A DNA stretch of 64,000 nucleotides from assembly GCA_020002185.1 (NCBI GenBank), contig CM034532.1, positions 25,336,100 through 25,400,099 of the forward strand. The letters are read 5' to 3'. Source of the stretch: Paraescarpia echinospica. Its lineage: Eukaryota; Annelida; Polychaeta; Sabellida; Siboglinidae. Shown one piece after another: positions 24,901-36,900 of the stretch; position 1 is the first letter of the stretch, and each line of letters begins with the position of its first letter. The notes under the pieces were generated by a model. The model saw nothing but the letters and a program-made list of their open reading frames with translations. It had not been told where the DNA came from and ran no database searches. The position numbers were made by a program, and so were the translations under genes.

Positions 24901-27900
24901 GTCAATCAAAGGGATGGTGGTTTGATTCCACCTGCCACCGTTTTGAAACTTAGGCAATTTCATTCACCTCACGTTGCCTGTGTCTTTCAGAAGACATAAG
25001 CTGTAGGTCTGGCATCTATGTCAGGGGAAATAAAAGATCCCACACAGGGGGTAAATGTTTAACCTGTCATGGACTCACAGAGTCGTGGTCGCTATCTCTA
25101 ACCCACTGGATCTAACTCCCAGCGGCCAGAGTTGCTTCCTGGTCGGGCGTGAGAGAAGCTGAGCAGTCAGTGTATACAGTACATAGACAGTATCATTTGA
25201 CCCGCTGGGTCCTATAGGAATGTACATACATACAAAATTGCCCAAGTTTTTACACGGTGGCAAATACATTCTCCTCCTCAACCTCTACCACCTCCAGTTC
25301 TCTCCCCTCCACATCCCTCAGTCGTGTCCCCTGCTGTGTTTGCCCTCCATCAGCAACCTCCAAGTCTTCCTACTTGTACATCATCTTCCTCCCTGCGTAC
25401 CCCTAGTTCAAACCACTTGGTTCGTCTGTTTTACACAACACGTCCATCTCATTTCTTATATCTTCTTTACATCTTCTTTCTATCGAGGATATTCCAGGCC
25501 AATCTAAACATCCCCATTGCTTATGTAACCTTTCTTCATTCTCACAAAAAAGCAAGGTCAGTGTGAATCAAAACGTCAACATTAAAGCTACATTTTTTAC
25601 AAGCAAATTATGCAAATGCCAGTAATTGTAATTAAACTGTTGCTGTGGTTATTGTAAGTAGGTGTTAAAATAATTCTTCACTGTAATCATTTTAGGTGTA
25701 AATTGTTGCTGTGGTTATTGTAAGTAGGTGTTAAAAGAATTCTTCACTGTAATCATTTTAGGTGTAAATTGTTGCTGTAGTTATTGTAAGTAGGTGTTAA
25801 AAGAATTCTTCACTGTAATCATTTTAGGTGTAAATTGTTGCTGTGGTTATTGTAAGTAGGTGTTAAAAGAATTCTTCACTGTAATCATTTTAGGTGTAAA
25901 TTGTTGCTGTGGTTATTGTAAGTAGGTGTTAAAAGAATTCTTCACTGTAATCATTTTAGGTGTAAATTGTTGCTGTGGTTATTGTAAGTAGGTGTTAAAA
26001 GAATTCTTCACTGTAATCATTTTAGGTGTAAATTGTTGCTGTGGTTATTGTAAGTAGGTGTTAAAAGAATTCTTCACTGTAATCATTTTAGGTGTAAATT
26101 GTTGCTGTGGTTATTGTAAGTAGGTGTTAAAAGAATTCTTCACTGTAATCATTTTAGGTGTAAATTGTTGCTGTGGTTATTGTAAGTAGGTGTTAAAAGA
26201 ATTCTTCACTGTAATAATTGTAGGTGTAAATTGTTGCTGTGGTTATTGTAAGTAGGTGTTAAAAGAATTCTTCACTGTAATAATTTTAGGTGTAAATTGT
26301 TGCTGTGGTTATTGTAAGTAGGTGTTAAAAGAATTCTTCAGTCTAATCATTTTAGGTGTAAATTGTTGCTGTGGTTATTGTAAGTAGGTGTTAAAAGAAT
26401 TCTTCACTGTAATCATTTTAGGTGTAAATTGTTGCTGTGGTTATTGTAAGTAGGTGTTAAAAGAATTCTTCACTGTAATCATTTTAGGTGTAAATTGTTG
26501 CTGTGGTTATTGTAAGTAGGTGTTAAAAGAATTCTTCACTGTAATCATTTTAGGTGTAAATTGTTGCTGTGGTTATTGTAAGTAGGTGATAAAAGAATTC
26601 TTCACTGTAATCATTTTAGGTGTAAATTGTTGCTGTGGTTATTGTAAGTAGGTGTTAAAAGAATTCTTCACTGTAATCATTTTAGGTGTAAATTGTTGCT
26701 GTGGTTATTGTAAGTAGGTGTTAAAAGAATTCTTCACTGTAATCATTTTAGGTGTAAATTGTTGCTGTGGTTATTGTAAGTAGGTGTTAAAAGAATTCTT
26801 CACTAATCATTTTAGGTGTAAATTGTTGATGTGGTTATTGTAAGTAGGTGTTAAAAGAATTCTTCACTGTAATCATTTTAGGTGTAAATTGTTGATGTGG
26901 TTATTGTAAGTAGGTGTTAAAAGAATTCTTTACTGTAATCATTTTAGGTGTAAATTGTTGCTGTGGTTATTGTAAGTAGGTGATAAAAGAATTCTTCACT
27001 GTAATCATTTTAGGTGTAAATTGCATCTTGGTCTAGCCATTTTTCGACTATTACAAATATATGTTTGCAGAAAATTGTCTACTTTTAAATGAAGGATTTC
27101 GGGGTAAAATGTGATAAGTTATAGTTTGGGTGACATTTTTTGCTGCACAGAATTTCTGGATTTAAATGTACAAACAACTATTTTAGCCCTTGCTATCAGT
27201 CACTATTCCATATCAAATTTTCATTTATGCTCTGAGGACGAAGTACAGTTCTAAGTGAATTTTTGTCAAAAAACATCACATTATGCCCTGACCCCTTAGA
27301 CCTTTCAAATATACAAACAACATATTGACCCGACATTGTGAAAAATCCTTCATGTCTGTGCTGCCACCTGCAGGAAGAAGATGACCCTCGAGCAGGAGAA
27401 AGCTCAGAAAGAGGCTGACATAAAGATAAGCAATTCGGAGGTTCTCGCACTGCAGAAGGAGTTTGATGCAATCAGCTGCACCGTGAAACAGCTGGAGACG
27501 CAAAAATGTGAAGCACAGAAACGACTCGATGAGTTGGATGACAAGGTGAGGGGTTTGCTCGCTTTATTTTAGAGCTTGCAATGATTTTTCTGCTGTTACT
27601 GCCTGCTTGGTAGTGGTTATTTGCTTTCTGCATTCCATAGTTTGTTGTGAGAGTACAGTTTTCTGTGGCTGATATGTTGTCAGTGCCAGAATGGCGTCAT
27701 ATGATGCGGTGTACTGGCTCCAAGGCACCAGACCGCATTATAAGCAAGGCATGTTATAGCGTTATGTTCCCAAGAATGCTATGTTCAAGACACACCTTGT
27801 GTACCAGGCTATTCGGTCTTGTGCAACAGAAATCTGCAATACTCTGCTATGATGTACTTGGTGCAAACTAAATACATTCATAAATTTGACAGAAATTTTT

Positions 27901-30900
27901 TGCTTTGCCAGTTATGTTTGAACATTTTCTGACACACACTCGTTGCTGTATCCAGAGAACAAAGCTGGAGAATCTACTTCTGGAACTGAAGGACAAGTGT
28001 CAAGAGGAGCTGAAGACGGTTAGTATTCGTTGTAAAATGTTTACAAATTAAATTACTTACATAGAATGATTTTCATTTGTTTTGCATCCACTGAGTCAGT
28101 TTATTGTTAATCTTTCTCGTCTGTACATTATATCTACAAGATATCTGGTATTATATGTTTTTAAATAGTGACATTTGATAATGATATTTTCTCTAGTTTT
28201 TGTTGTGTGTACCTTTCTTTGATTGCACTACTTGTATGTTTGATGTCAACTTAGAGGGTATCGTCACTAGAACATCAGACTCTCAATCAAGAGAATTCAG
28301 CTTTGAATCCTTCAGCTGCCATTTCGAAGCCTGCATATTTTCAACCATTACACGTTTCAGTTCACTCAGTAACTGGCTGTAGACAGTGGAAAATAGGTGA
28401 AAAAAATTTCTTTCTGCTGTATCTCCAGTGTGGCTAAATGCTTCCCAGAGAAGTTTAGATGATTTTTGAATGAAGAGGTCTGCCAGAAACTGCAAAGTTG
28501 AGACTGGTCTATAAAAGAACTTACCATTTTAGGGTTTCTTCAAGAAGCGCAAAATCGAAAAAGCAGTCCATTGCATCTTATCAAGCGAGGAGTGATAGTT
28601 GACTACACCACCCCTGGCAGATGTCTTAACGGTTTACCATTTCAGTACTACAGCCCTGACCAGCTGTGACCACTGAACACTGCATTCCCAGTGAATATGC
28701 AAGACAATGGACTACCTCACCTCAAGTAAAGATTTGAGCAACAAACATTCATTTTATGAATAGGAGTGTTATACATGAGCCATATAATTTTACATTCCGT
28801 CATCCAGTAACCAGCAATCCAAGATGGTCGCCAAGATTTCAACGTTTGTGTTGTCACCGTCACTTTCGTCTCTGACTCTGTTGCTAAGTTCGCCGACATC
28901 ATCATTGTGTCGATTGTCAACATCCAACAAAGATTTTTCGCCGAAACTATCAAATAATCTGTCCAAAACATACGGTGGTGAATCGCTAGTTGAAGTAATA
29001 CAGTCCGCCATTGTGGCCACCGCAGATTTTGGTAATCCATCATTAAAAACTGCGAAAATCTCAGTCCGACCATTCACATGAGCCAGCAGCAGTGCATTTT
29101 CTAATAATTACTTCTACTACCCGAAGAGGACATGTAATATCAGCCACGTTTGATCAATACCCAAATTGCTGATTCTAGAATTGCAACAAGATGATTTGAC
29201 AACAGGCTCCATGTAACGTCAGCGTTTCAGTAATGCAACCTGCCGGGGGGGTATTGAGACTGATGTAATCAGCAGTGTCCCTGGCATGTATTGAGACTGA
29301 TGTAGTCAGCAGTGTCCCTGGCATGTATTGAGACTGATGTAGTCAGCAGTGTCCCTGGCATGTATTGAGACTGATGTAGTCAGCAGTGTTCCTGGCATGT
29401 ATTGAGACTGATGTAGTCAGCAGTGTCCCTGGCATGTATTGAGACTGATGTAGTCAGCAGTGTCCCTGGCATGTATTGAGACTGATGTAGTCAGCAGTGT
29501 CCCTGGCATGTATTGAGACTGATGTAGTCAGCAGTGTCCCTGGCATGTATTGAGACTGATGTAGTCAGCAGTGTCCCTGGCATGTATTGAGACTGATGTA
29601 GTCAGCAGTGTCCCTGGCATGTATTGAGACTGATGTAGTCAGCAGTGTCCCTGGCATGTATTGAGACTGATGTAGTCAGCAGTGTCCCTGGCATGTATTG
29701 AGACTGATGTAGTCAGCAGTGTCCCTGGCATGTATTGAGACTGATGTAGTCAGCAGTGTCCCTGGCATGTATTGAGACTGATGTAGTCAGCAGTGTCCCT
29801 GGCATGTATTGAGACTGATGTAGTCAGCAGTGTCCCTGGCATGTATTGAGACTGATGTAGTCAGCAGTGTCCCTGGCATGTATTGAGACTGATGTAGTCA
29901 GCAGTGTCCCTGGCATGTATTGAGACTGATGTAGTCAGCAGTGTCCCTGGCATGTATTGAGACTGATGTAGTCAGCAGTGTCCCTGGCATGTATTGAGAC
30001 TGATGTAGTCAGCAGTGTCCCTGGCATGCAAGGATGGTCCGTGGACTTGGAGTATGTCTCTACTACACATGCTTGAACCGTTTTGTGCTTACTGTGCATA
30101 AGACAGAAACAAGACACCTCCACTTCTGTTGGTCTGCAGCCTGACTCCAGCTGAGGAGCATTTCCCATAATTCCCCCTCCATAGTTCTCCGTGGTGCTTT
30201 TGGTCGTACTTGCTTTTCTTTTCCACTGGATGTCCATATCGCGGTGGTGTTGGCGATATTATCATCCTATTTTCATAGAACATGGCTGTTTTCGGTATTA
30301 CCAACCCGTTTTCATAAAATATATATTAGCGGACTCAGTTTTCTTGAGGTAAGCAAGGTTTTCAAGTTATTTTCGCCAGTAGTTTTCAGTAGTTATTTTT
30401 TGGAAATCATTTGTGTGACCATTATATTCGCGTGATGTTTCAGATTCATTTTGTGTGGAAAATTGACAGTTGTCCAAGCTGTGTGTTGGTCATACGTTTG
30501 TATTTTTAGCCATTTACAGTAGAACCTGTCTTGGATGATCTCCGTCTTGAACGACCACTGTGTTGGACCGCTTTCTCGTTTCCTCATGACTGTCTTTTCA
30601 AGATTATTGACCTACCAAGAGTGGCCAGTACTTCTGCTGTGCTGAAGGTGTGGTCGCTCAAGAGAGGTTCTATTGTAGTAAGGTGGATTTATATTACCTT
30701 TCTACTACACAGTCATTGTTTTGTTGTTTTCAGATCACAAACCTGAAGTCTCGTATTTCTAATCAAGAAACCGATGAAAAGGTCGGCTTGTTGATTATTT
30801 CTCCATTAAGGGTGGTCGCATCAATTCGCAAAATAAAAAATGACAGAACATTATGTAATAGAGGTGGTTTGGTTGTCACAACATTTCGCACGTAAACAAA

Positions 30901-33900
30901 ATTGAACTCGTGGCACCACCTAGTGAATGAAACTGTTATTAAAGGCTAAGGGAAATGAAATTTTCATTTTTTTTAACTTTGTATACCTAAACCTAATGCT
31001 CTTGTTAAGTAAAGTGCCAAATATGAAGTCTGTTCATTGCGAACATGGTCATTTGCATGTTGCAAGAAAACCAGCCTGTCATATGTTGCCGACATCACTG
31101 CAGGCAATGCCGCTGGGCATGCCCTAACTTTAACATGGTAATCGGTGGTGCGGCTAGTTGTTTCAGGTTGTACATGAAATTGCAACCATGGAATGTAAAA
31201 AAAAATTGTATCACCATAAAGATAATAATCTTACCTAAAACTTTGTCACTGGTTGTACCCATGAATTTTCTTTACTTTTCAAGTTATTGCCGTTTGAACA
31301 GCACGAATGCGTAATATTATTCGCACTGGGTTGTCAGCTTTGATTACTACGCGGCGTTGCCGATTTCTCACACTGACGAAAATAATCTGCTCACTACGAG
31401 CAATTACTTTTAACCTACTTTTGTTTTAAACCACCCAACCAATTCCATTTCGATTAGTATTCCATCATTCCACATCGTTTAGTCATAGATATACAGACTC
31501 AGTTACGTTCATAAATATTCATCATACGCAAAGCGCCGCAATATTACGGCATACTGGTCGGGGCACAGAAAGATCGTGCATCCTAATGTCTTATGACGGT
31601 ATTTAACAAAAACCTGAACACATTTTTCAGTACGCTATCTATGTGCTAAATCTCTAACACATATTCCGTCACACTTTTGCTAACAGACTGTTAGAAAAGC
31701 TGTTTTCAGTGAACTACTTACGAAAATAGACAGTCCAAATCTCGTAAAAGACACCCAGGTCAAAAACCGTGCGTCGTATTTGCGCTGTGTAAATATCTCT
31801 ATGCTCATAATGTGAGACGTGAATCAGTGCAACATTAGGCAGAGTATTAAAATAGGCTAAGAGGGTTGAGAATGCGAGATTTCAGTGATAAGGTTTTTGA
31901 CATGGCACATAGTTTCAGGTCATAACTGAGTATACATTACACGACTAATGCCGGTAATGGCACGTTTTGCAGTAAGGCAGTTTTGTCGTTTTTTTTATTG
32001 TAAGCACTTCACTCAAGCAACTTTTAAATTTATAACAATATGTTAGCACAAATTAGATTCTAAATGGTTATTCAAAATGATTTATCTCCCACCGAGCATT
32101 TTTCACCCCAGGGACAATTCAAATCGCTGTCATCAGTCATTACTCTATGTAATTGAAACAGATTACCACTGACATGTCGGGTACCAATCGTCATTGACAA
32201 TGCCAGGTTGATTCGGCATATCTCTTTCGTCTCTCACGACATCAGCGTCTGGTTCATAACTTCATGCAGATACAGTTGTGGACCATAATAAACCTCTTCA
32301 TAATCATCTAATTCGTTGATACAATGAGACCAGCATCACTAGATTCGTCACTACTATCCAACATGAGACAACGAGTTGAATTCAATTGAAAACATTTGCG
32401 CTGTTCAAATGGCAATAACTCGAAAATTAAAGAGGATTCATGGGTACATCCAGCAAAAAAATTTTAGGTAAGATCATTATCTTTACGATGATGTAAAAAA
32501 ATATTTCATCTCGTTGCAATTTCACGTACAATCGGAAACGACAAGCCACACCTCTGTTTACCATGTTAAAGAATAGAGCGTGCTAAGCGGCATTACCTGC
32601 TGTGACGTCATCAGAGCCGCTAGGTGCCGCAACAAATTGCAGAAAGTTATTAAATATCAGAAAACTATTTTTAGAGTATATTTCATTCAGATTGGAAATA
32701 AAAAGTGTTCATTTCGCGTAGTCTTTATTGCACATTGATTCTACTGTGTATATCAGAACTTGGCAGCACAAGTTAAAAAATACATGATGTGATTATTATT
32801 GGTTCAAAGCATCTCCACCAATACTTGGGACTTGGGATTTTTACAAACCAAAATAGCTACAGTATGCATTAACATATGTTTCATTCACAAGGTGGTGCTT
32901 CTGTAACAGTTTATTTTCCCCATAGTACGTGGTGACAACCAACCGATCCCACCCCCACTGTGTAATGATTAACATATTTTGTGATGTTGTGAATTGATGT
33001 GACCATCCTAACGATTTAACAATTTGACAAAGTCGCACATTGTCATATAATACAACATGTGGATTTAAGAATGATCTATCAGTTGGTTTTATTAATTTAT
33101 TAGTAATTTATTGTCGGTTTGATCTTAAACTTGCTTGCTAACCATTTTCTTTTAATTGCACCTTTTGTATTTTATTTTATTTATGCATGTTTGCACCATG
33201 GATGACTGATTTTATTCAGACCTCTAATAATGATGAGTGAATCATTACAGATGTAGAACTTTTATAATTATAATTATGTTATTAGTTATAATTATGTTAT
33301 CACAACCAACTTGAATTTTAAAATAATAGTAATTATTAGTATTTGAATATATTTTAAGTTGTTAACGATCCTAGTCCAAATGTTAATATGTTGTCAGACA
33401 CATTAATAACTCTGGGTCTGTCTCTACATCAGATAACATTTTGCACTGAACCTCTCTATTAAAGTCACTGTCAGGACTGTTCGAAAACGACCTGAATAGT
33501 GAGGTGGCCACATTAGCAAGACTAGTTTCTTTTACTTTGCTGTTAAATGGAAATAATTTGGGACTGTTGTACGGTGGCTTTAATCGTGAGGTGGCTGTAG
33601 TACCGAGGTAACCATATATAGCAAGATTATACTTGTATTCAAAAAAGTTTTATCACAATGAACGAGGCAGCACACATAAAATATTTATGCAATAAACAGC
33701 ACAAGTCCAATGTAGCAGAGAATTGAAATTGGCCAAATGAATGACGTTTATTTATTGAAGTTGGACCGCTTATCGTGCAGCCAGTTTGGGAATTACATTA
33801 ATAGGAATATCAGCTCTAAAATCCAAACCTGATATGACACTGAACCCTTGTACAGTGTCACCCTTCCGGTTTCTCGGATCCTACATTCCTACAATCTTGA

Positions 33901-36900
33901 CAATAACAATATACATGATTCGTCTCTGCCTTGTGATGGACTAAAAACCACTACATGTATAAACATAAAATGTCAAGAATACATACATTCCCCACCAAAA
34001 ACACAAATTCTACTTAGCAAGGTGGGGCTAATTCGCCACAAGGTCACCAGAAATATTTTTGGTTATAATTATTGTTCTGTTTTGTTATCGGATACGACAC
34101 AATGTCGCGGCACCATCACTGACAGTCGACTGACGTTGCTGTTTTCAGACGCAGGAGGAGACGTTGAAACGAACACGAGACGAGTTGAATGACCTACGCG
34201 AGCAGGAGGCATCACTGGAGGAGAAGCTGGAGTCGCGCCAGCTGCAGCTGAATCAACTCTCGAAGAATCTTGAAACGGTGATGCAGGAAGCGACCCAGGT
34301 GAGGCGCCACTTGTCTCCGTGACTTGTGATGAAAACTACCGTAATGTGTATGTATTTGGACACGTCAAATAATTAGATTATCAGCTGTCCGAAAGCATAC
34401 AGTAGAAAAACAAAGATTTTTTGTGTCTCCAAAATACAGACAATGTGTCCAAATACATACAGTCATTTTAGACAGTTTATTCAGATACAAAAATTAATTC
34501 TGTCTGAATACATACGGTACAGAAAAGAATTATTTTTCTAGATTTTTAGGGTATACGAAAACGTATGGTGTCCCAAAACATACGGTCATTATGGTAGTAC
34601 TTAGTATGAACATGTTTGGTCGTTTCCTACTACAGAATTCTAGTGATTTTTGTGTGAAAGACATTACCAGTGCAAATGAGGCATGGTAGCTGGGCAATGA
34701 AGCATCAGGCGGTCAGCCAGAGGACTAGGGCAATGGATCGTCAGGCGGTCAGCCAGAAGGCAAGGGCAATGGAGCGTCAGGCAGTCAGGCAGTCAGGCAG
34801 AGGACAAGGGCAATGGAGCGTCAGGTGGTCAGCCAGAGGACAAGGGCAATGGAGCGTCAGGTGGTCAGCCAGAGGACTAGGGCAATGGAGCGTCAGGCGG
34901 TCAGCCAGAGGACAAGGGCAATGGAGCGTCAGGCGGTCAGCCAGAGGACAAGGGCAGTGGAGCGTCAGGCGGTCAGCCAGAGGACAAGGGCAATGGAGCG
35001 TCAGGCAGTCAGCCAGGGGACTAGGGCAATGGAGCGTCAGGCGGTCAGCCAGAGGACAAGGGCAATGGAGCGTCAGGCGGTCAGCCAGAGGACAAGGGCA
35101 ATGGAGCGTCAGGCGGTCAGCCAGAGGACAAGGGCAATGGAGCGTCAGGCAGTCAGCCAGAGGACTAGGGCAATGGAGCGTCAGGCGGTCAGCCAGAGGA
35201 CCAGATGACTGTTTCACTAAGATATTAAGCTCTTAAGAATGCTTCACTAAGATGTCGAGGTCATGAGGAATTTATTAAACAGAATCCGTTATTAACTTTA
35301 ACGAGCTTTTTAAAAATGCAAAAATCTTTGACTGAGGACACTATTTCTGTGACACACTGGCGACAGCGTCCTGTTAGCACGTCCTGGTGTTGACAGTTTT
35401 TAGTACTCAAGATCAGTGTTGAGAAGTGAGATTTATTTTATAGAGCAAAATTGGGCTTGTGAGCTCACGAGAGCTGTTAGTGAAACCGTCTCAAAGGTTC
35501 TGGTCCACCTGCTTTGAAACTTGGCCAGGTTTGTTCACCTCGTGTTATCTGTGTCTCTCCGATGAGACACTAAATGGTTGTTCCCTTATACTTGGTATCT
35601 ATGCCAGGGGATTAAAAGAACCACCACGTGTTGGTAATGTGTAACCGGTCATGAGCTCACAGAGCGTTGGTCTCTTTCCCTCTGGTTCTTGTTCTCTGGG
35701 GCTGGAGCTGTTTCCCAGTCAAGTGTGTGAGAGGCGGCGAGCATTCAGTGTGTATGACAGCAGTGTTGTCGCCGACTCCCTACAGGGGTCTATGACAGTA
35801 AATGGATATCAAATATTCCGCTTATTAATCCGCTACGCTAAGATGGGCGCATACGCCGCAAAGTCAAACACTGCATTTTCAATGCACACTATGTGTGGCT
35901 GCTTTCTTAATAGTTTCACGCTTCATTCTTTCCCACTGTGCCAACTTCCTCTGACTATTCTTACGGTATTCCTGGTTTTCTACTTCCCTTGCTCTAGGGC
36001 CAGTCTTGTGACCATGACGGTTTCTTTCTAGGATGAATGTGCCATTCAAGTCCACTTCATCTTTTTTCTGTCCTGAAGTTGAGTTGGTATGATACTATTC
36101 TGTGTAGTGTTCAAATTAACAATATATGATTATTGTTTTTCATATTACCGTCATCATTATTTTATTGCAGGCGAAAGCAAACATTCGAAACCTACAAGAG
36201 AACCAGGGCACAACAGGCCAATCGACTGGACAGCTTGTCAACGGAAATACGAGAACGTTGACCCCTAGTGACCCAGATCAGTTCAGTACAAAAGCTACGG
36301 TGAGTTGCACCATGTTCATTGCCAGAAACTCTAGACAACAAAGGATTGGAGAAGTTTATTTGGGTCATGGTAGAGGCACTGTAACTGAGCTAGCATATGC
36401 ATGTGTATGTTTGTATGTACAATTTTTTCTTATAAATGGTTTGCATCGTGGGTGCCAAACTTCCAGGAATTCATCTACGACCTTTCGGAAAAAAAGTAAT
36501 GCCATTGTTTTTTCAACAAGTCATCAAAGTTAAGTTTATTATTAGTTTTTGGGGTTGTTATTTGTTAAGGACATTAAACATGTATAAATCGATTGTTGGC
36601 AACATTATGCATTGTTTCTCCCATTGTTCCAAGAGGGAATCCAAGCTATGTAAATGAACCACCAATCATTTGGAACATTTTACATAACTTGTGTTTTGAT
36701 AAACTGCTCACATGTACATCATAACAAACATCACGCGCAAATTCTTTGGAATAACTTCTATGTGTGTGTCATGCCATCCAGGGGATGGGCATTTCTGCTT
36801 GTATCATTAACACCCATCTAATCATGTTGACGACTTTGGCATTATTTACTGGTTTTCAGATTGCTTAATCCTTTGGTTTTGTAATGATCGTTGCTATTGT

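Larger units (their letters stand above)
24524..27373. other. EPS15 intron 11
   Basis: Carries a family-2 SINE (about 24868-25225) and the 66-bp array 25639-27023. The piece 25226-25638 is pyrimidine-rich on the + strand and otherwise unremarkable. Confidence 0.7.
28019..30733. other. EPS15 intron 13
   Basis: Holds SINE family 1 copy 4 (about 28245-28534), an unrecognised 95-codon open frame on the - strand (28790-29077) and the 37-bp array 29251-30029. 30030-30733 shows nothing clear. Confidence 0.65.
34299..36170. other. EPS15 intron 15
   Basis: Holds a small inverted-repeat element (34335-34598), the 36-bp array (about 34690-35206) and a family-2 SINE (about 35440-35800). The remainder shows nothing. 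Confidence 0.65.

Noticed and set aside
25220..25566. Pro/Leu/Ser-rich open frames in intron 11
   Set aside because: They follow a pyrimidine-rich stretch beside a SINE; no domain and no splice signals fit EPS15.
25639..30029. CRISPR-like arrays
   Set aside because: Units are contiguous repeats with no unique spacers and the context is a eukaryotic intron.
34670..35236. 188-codon protein and its antisense counterpart
   Set aside because: Both are produced by the 36-bp array; no conserved sequence and several frames are open at once.
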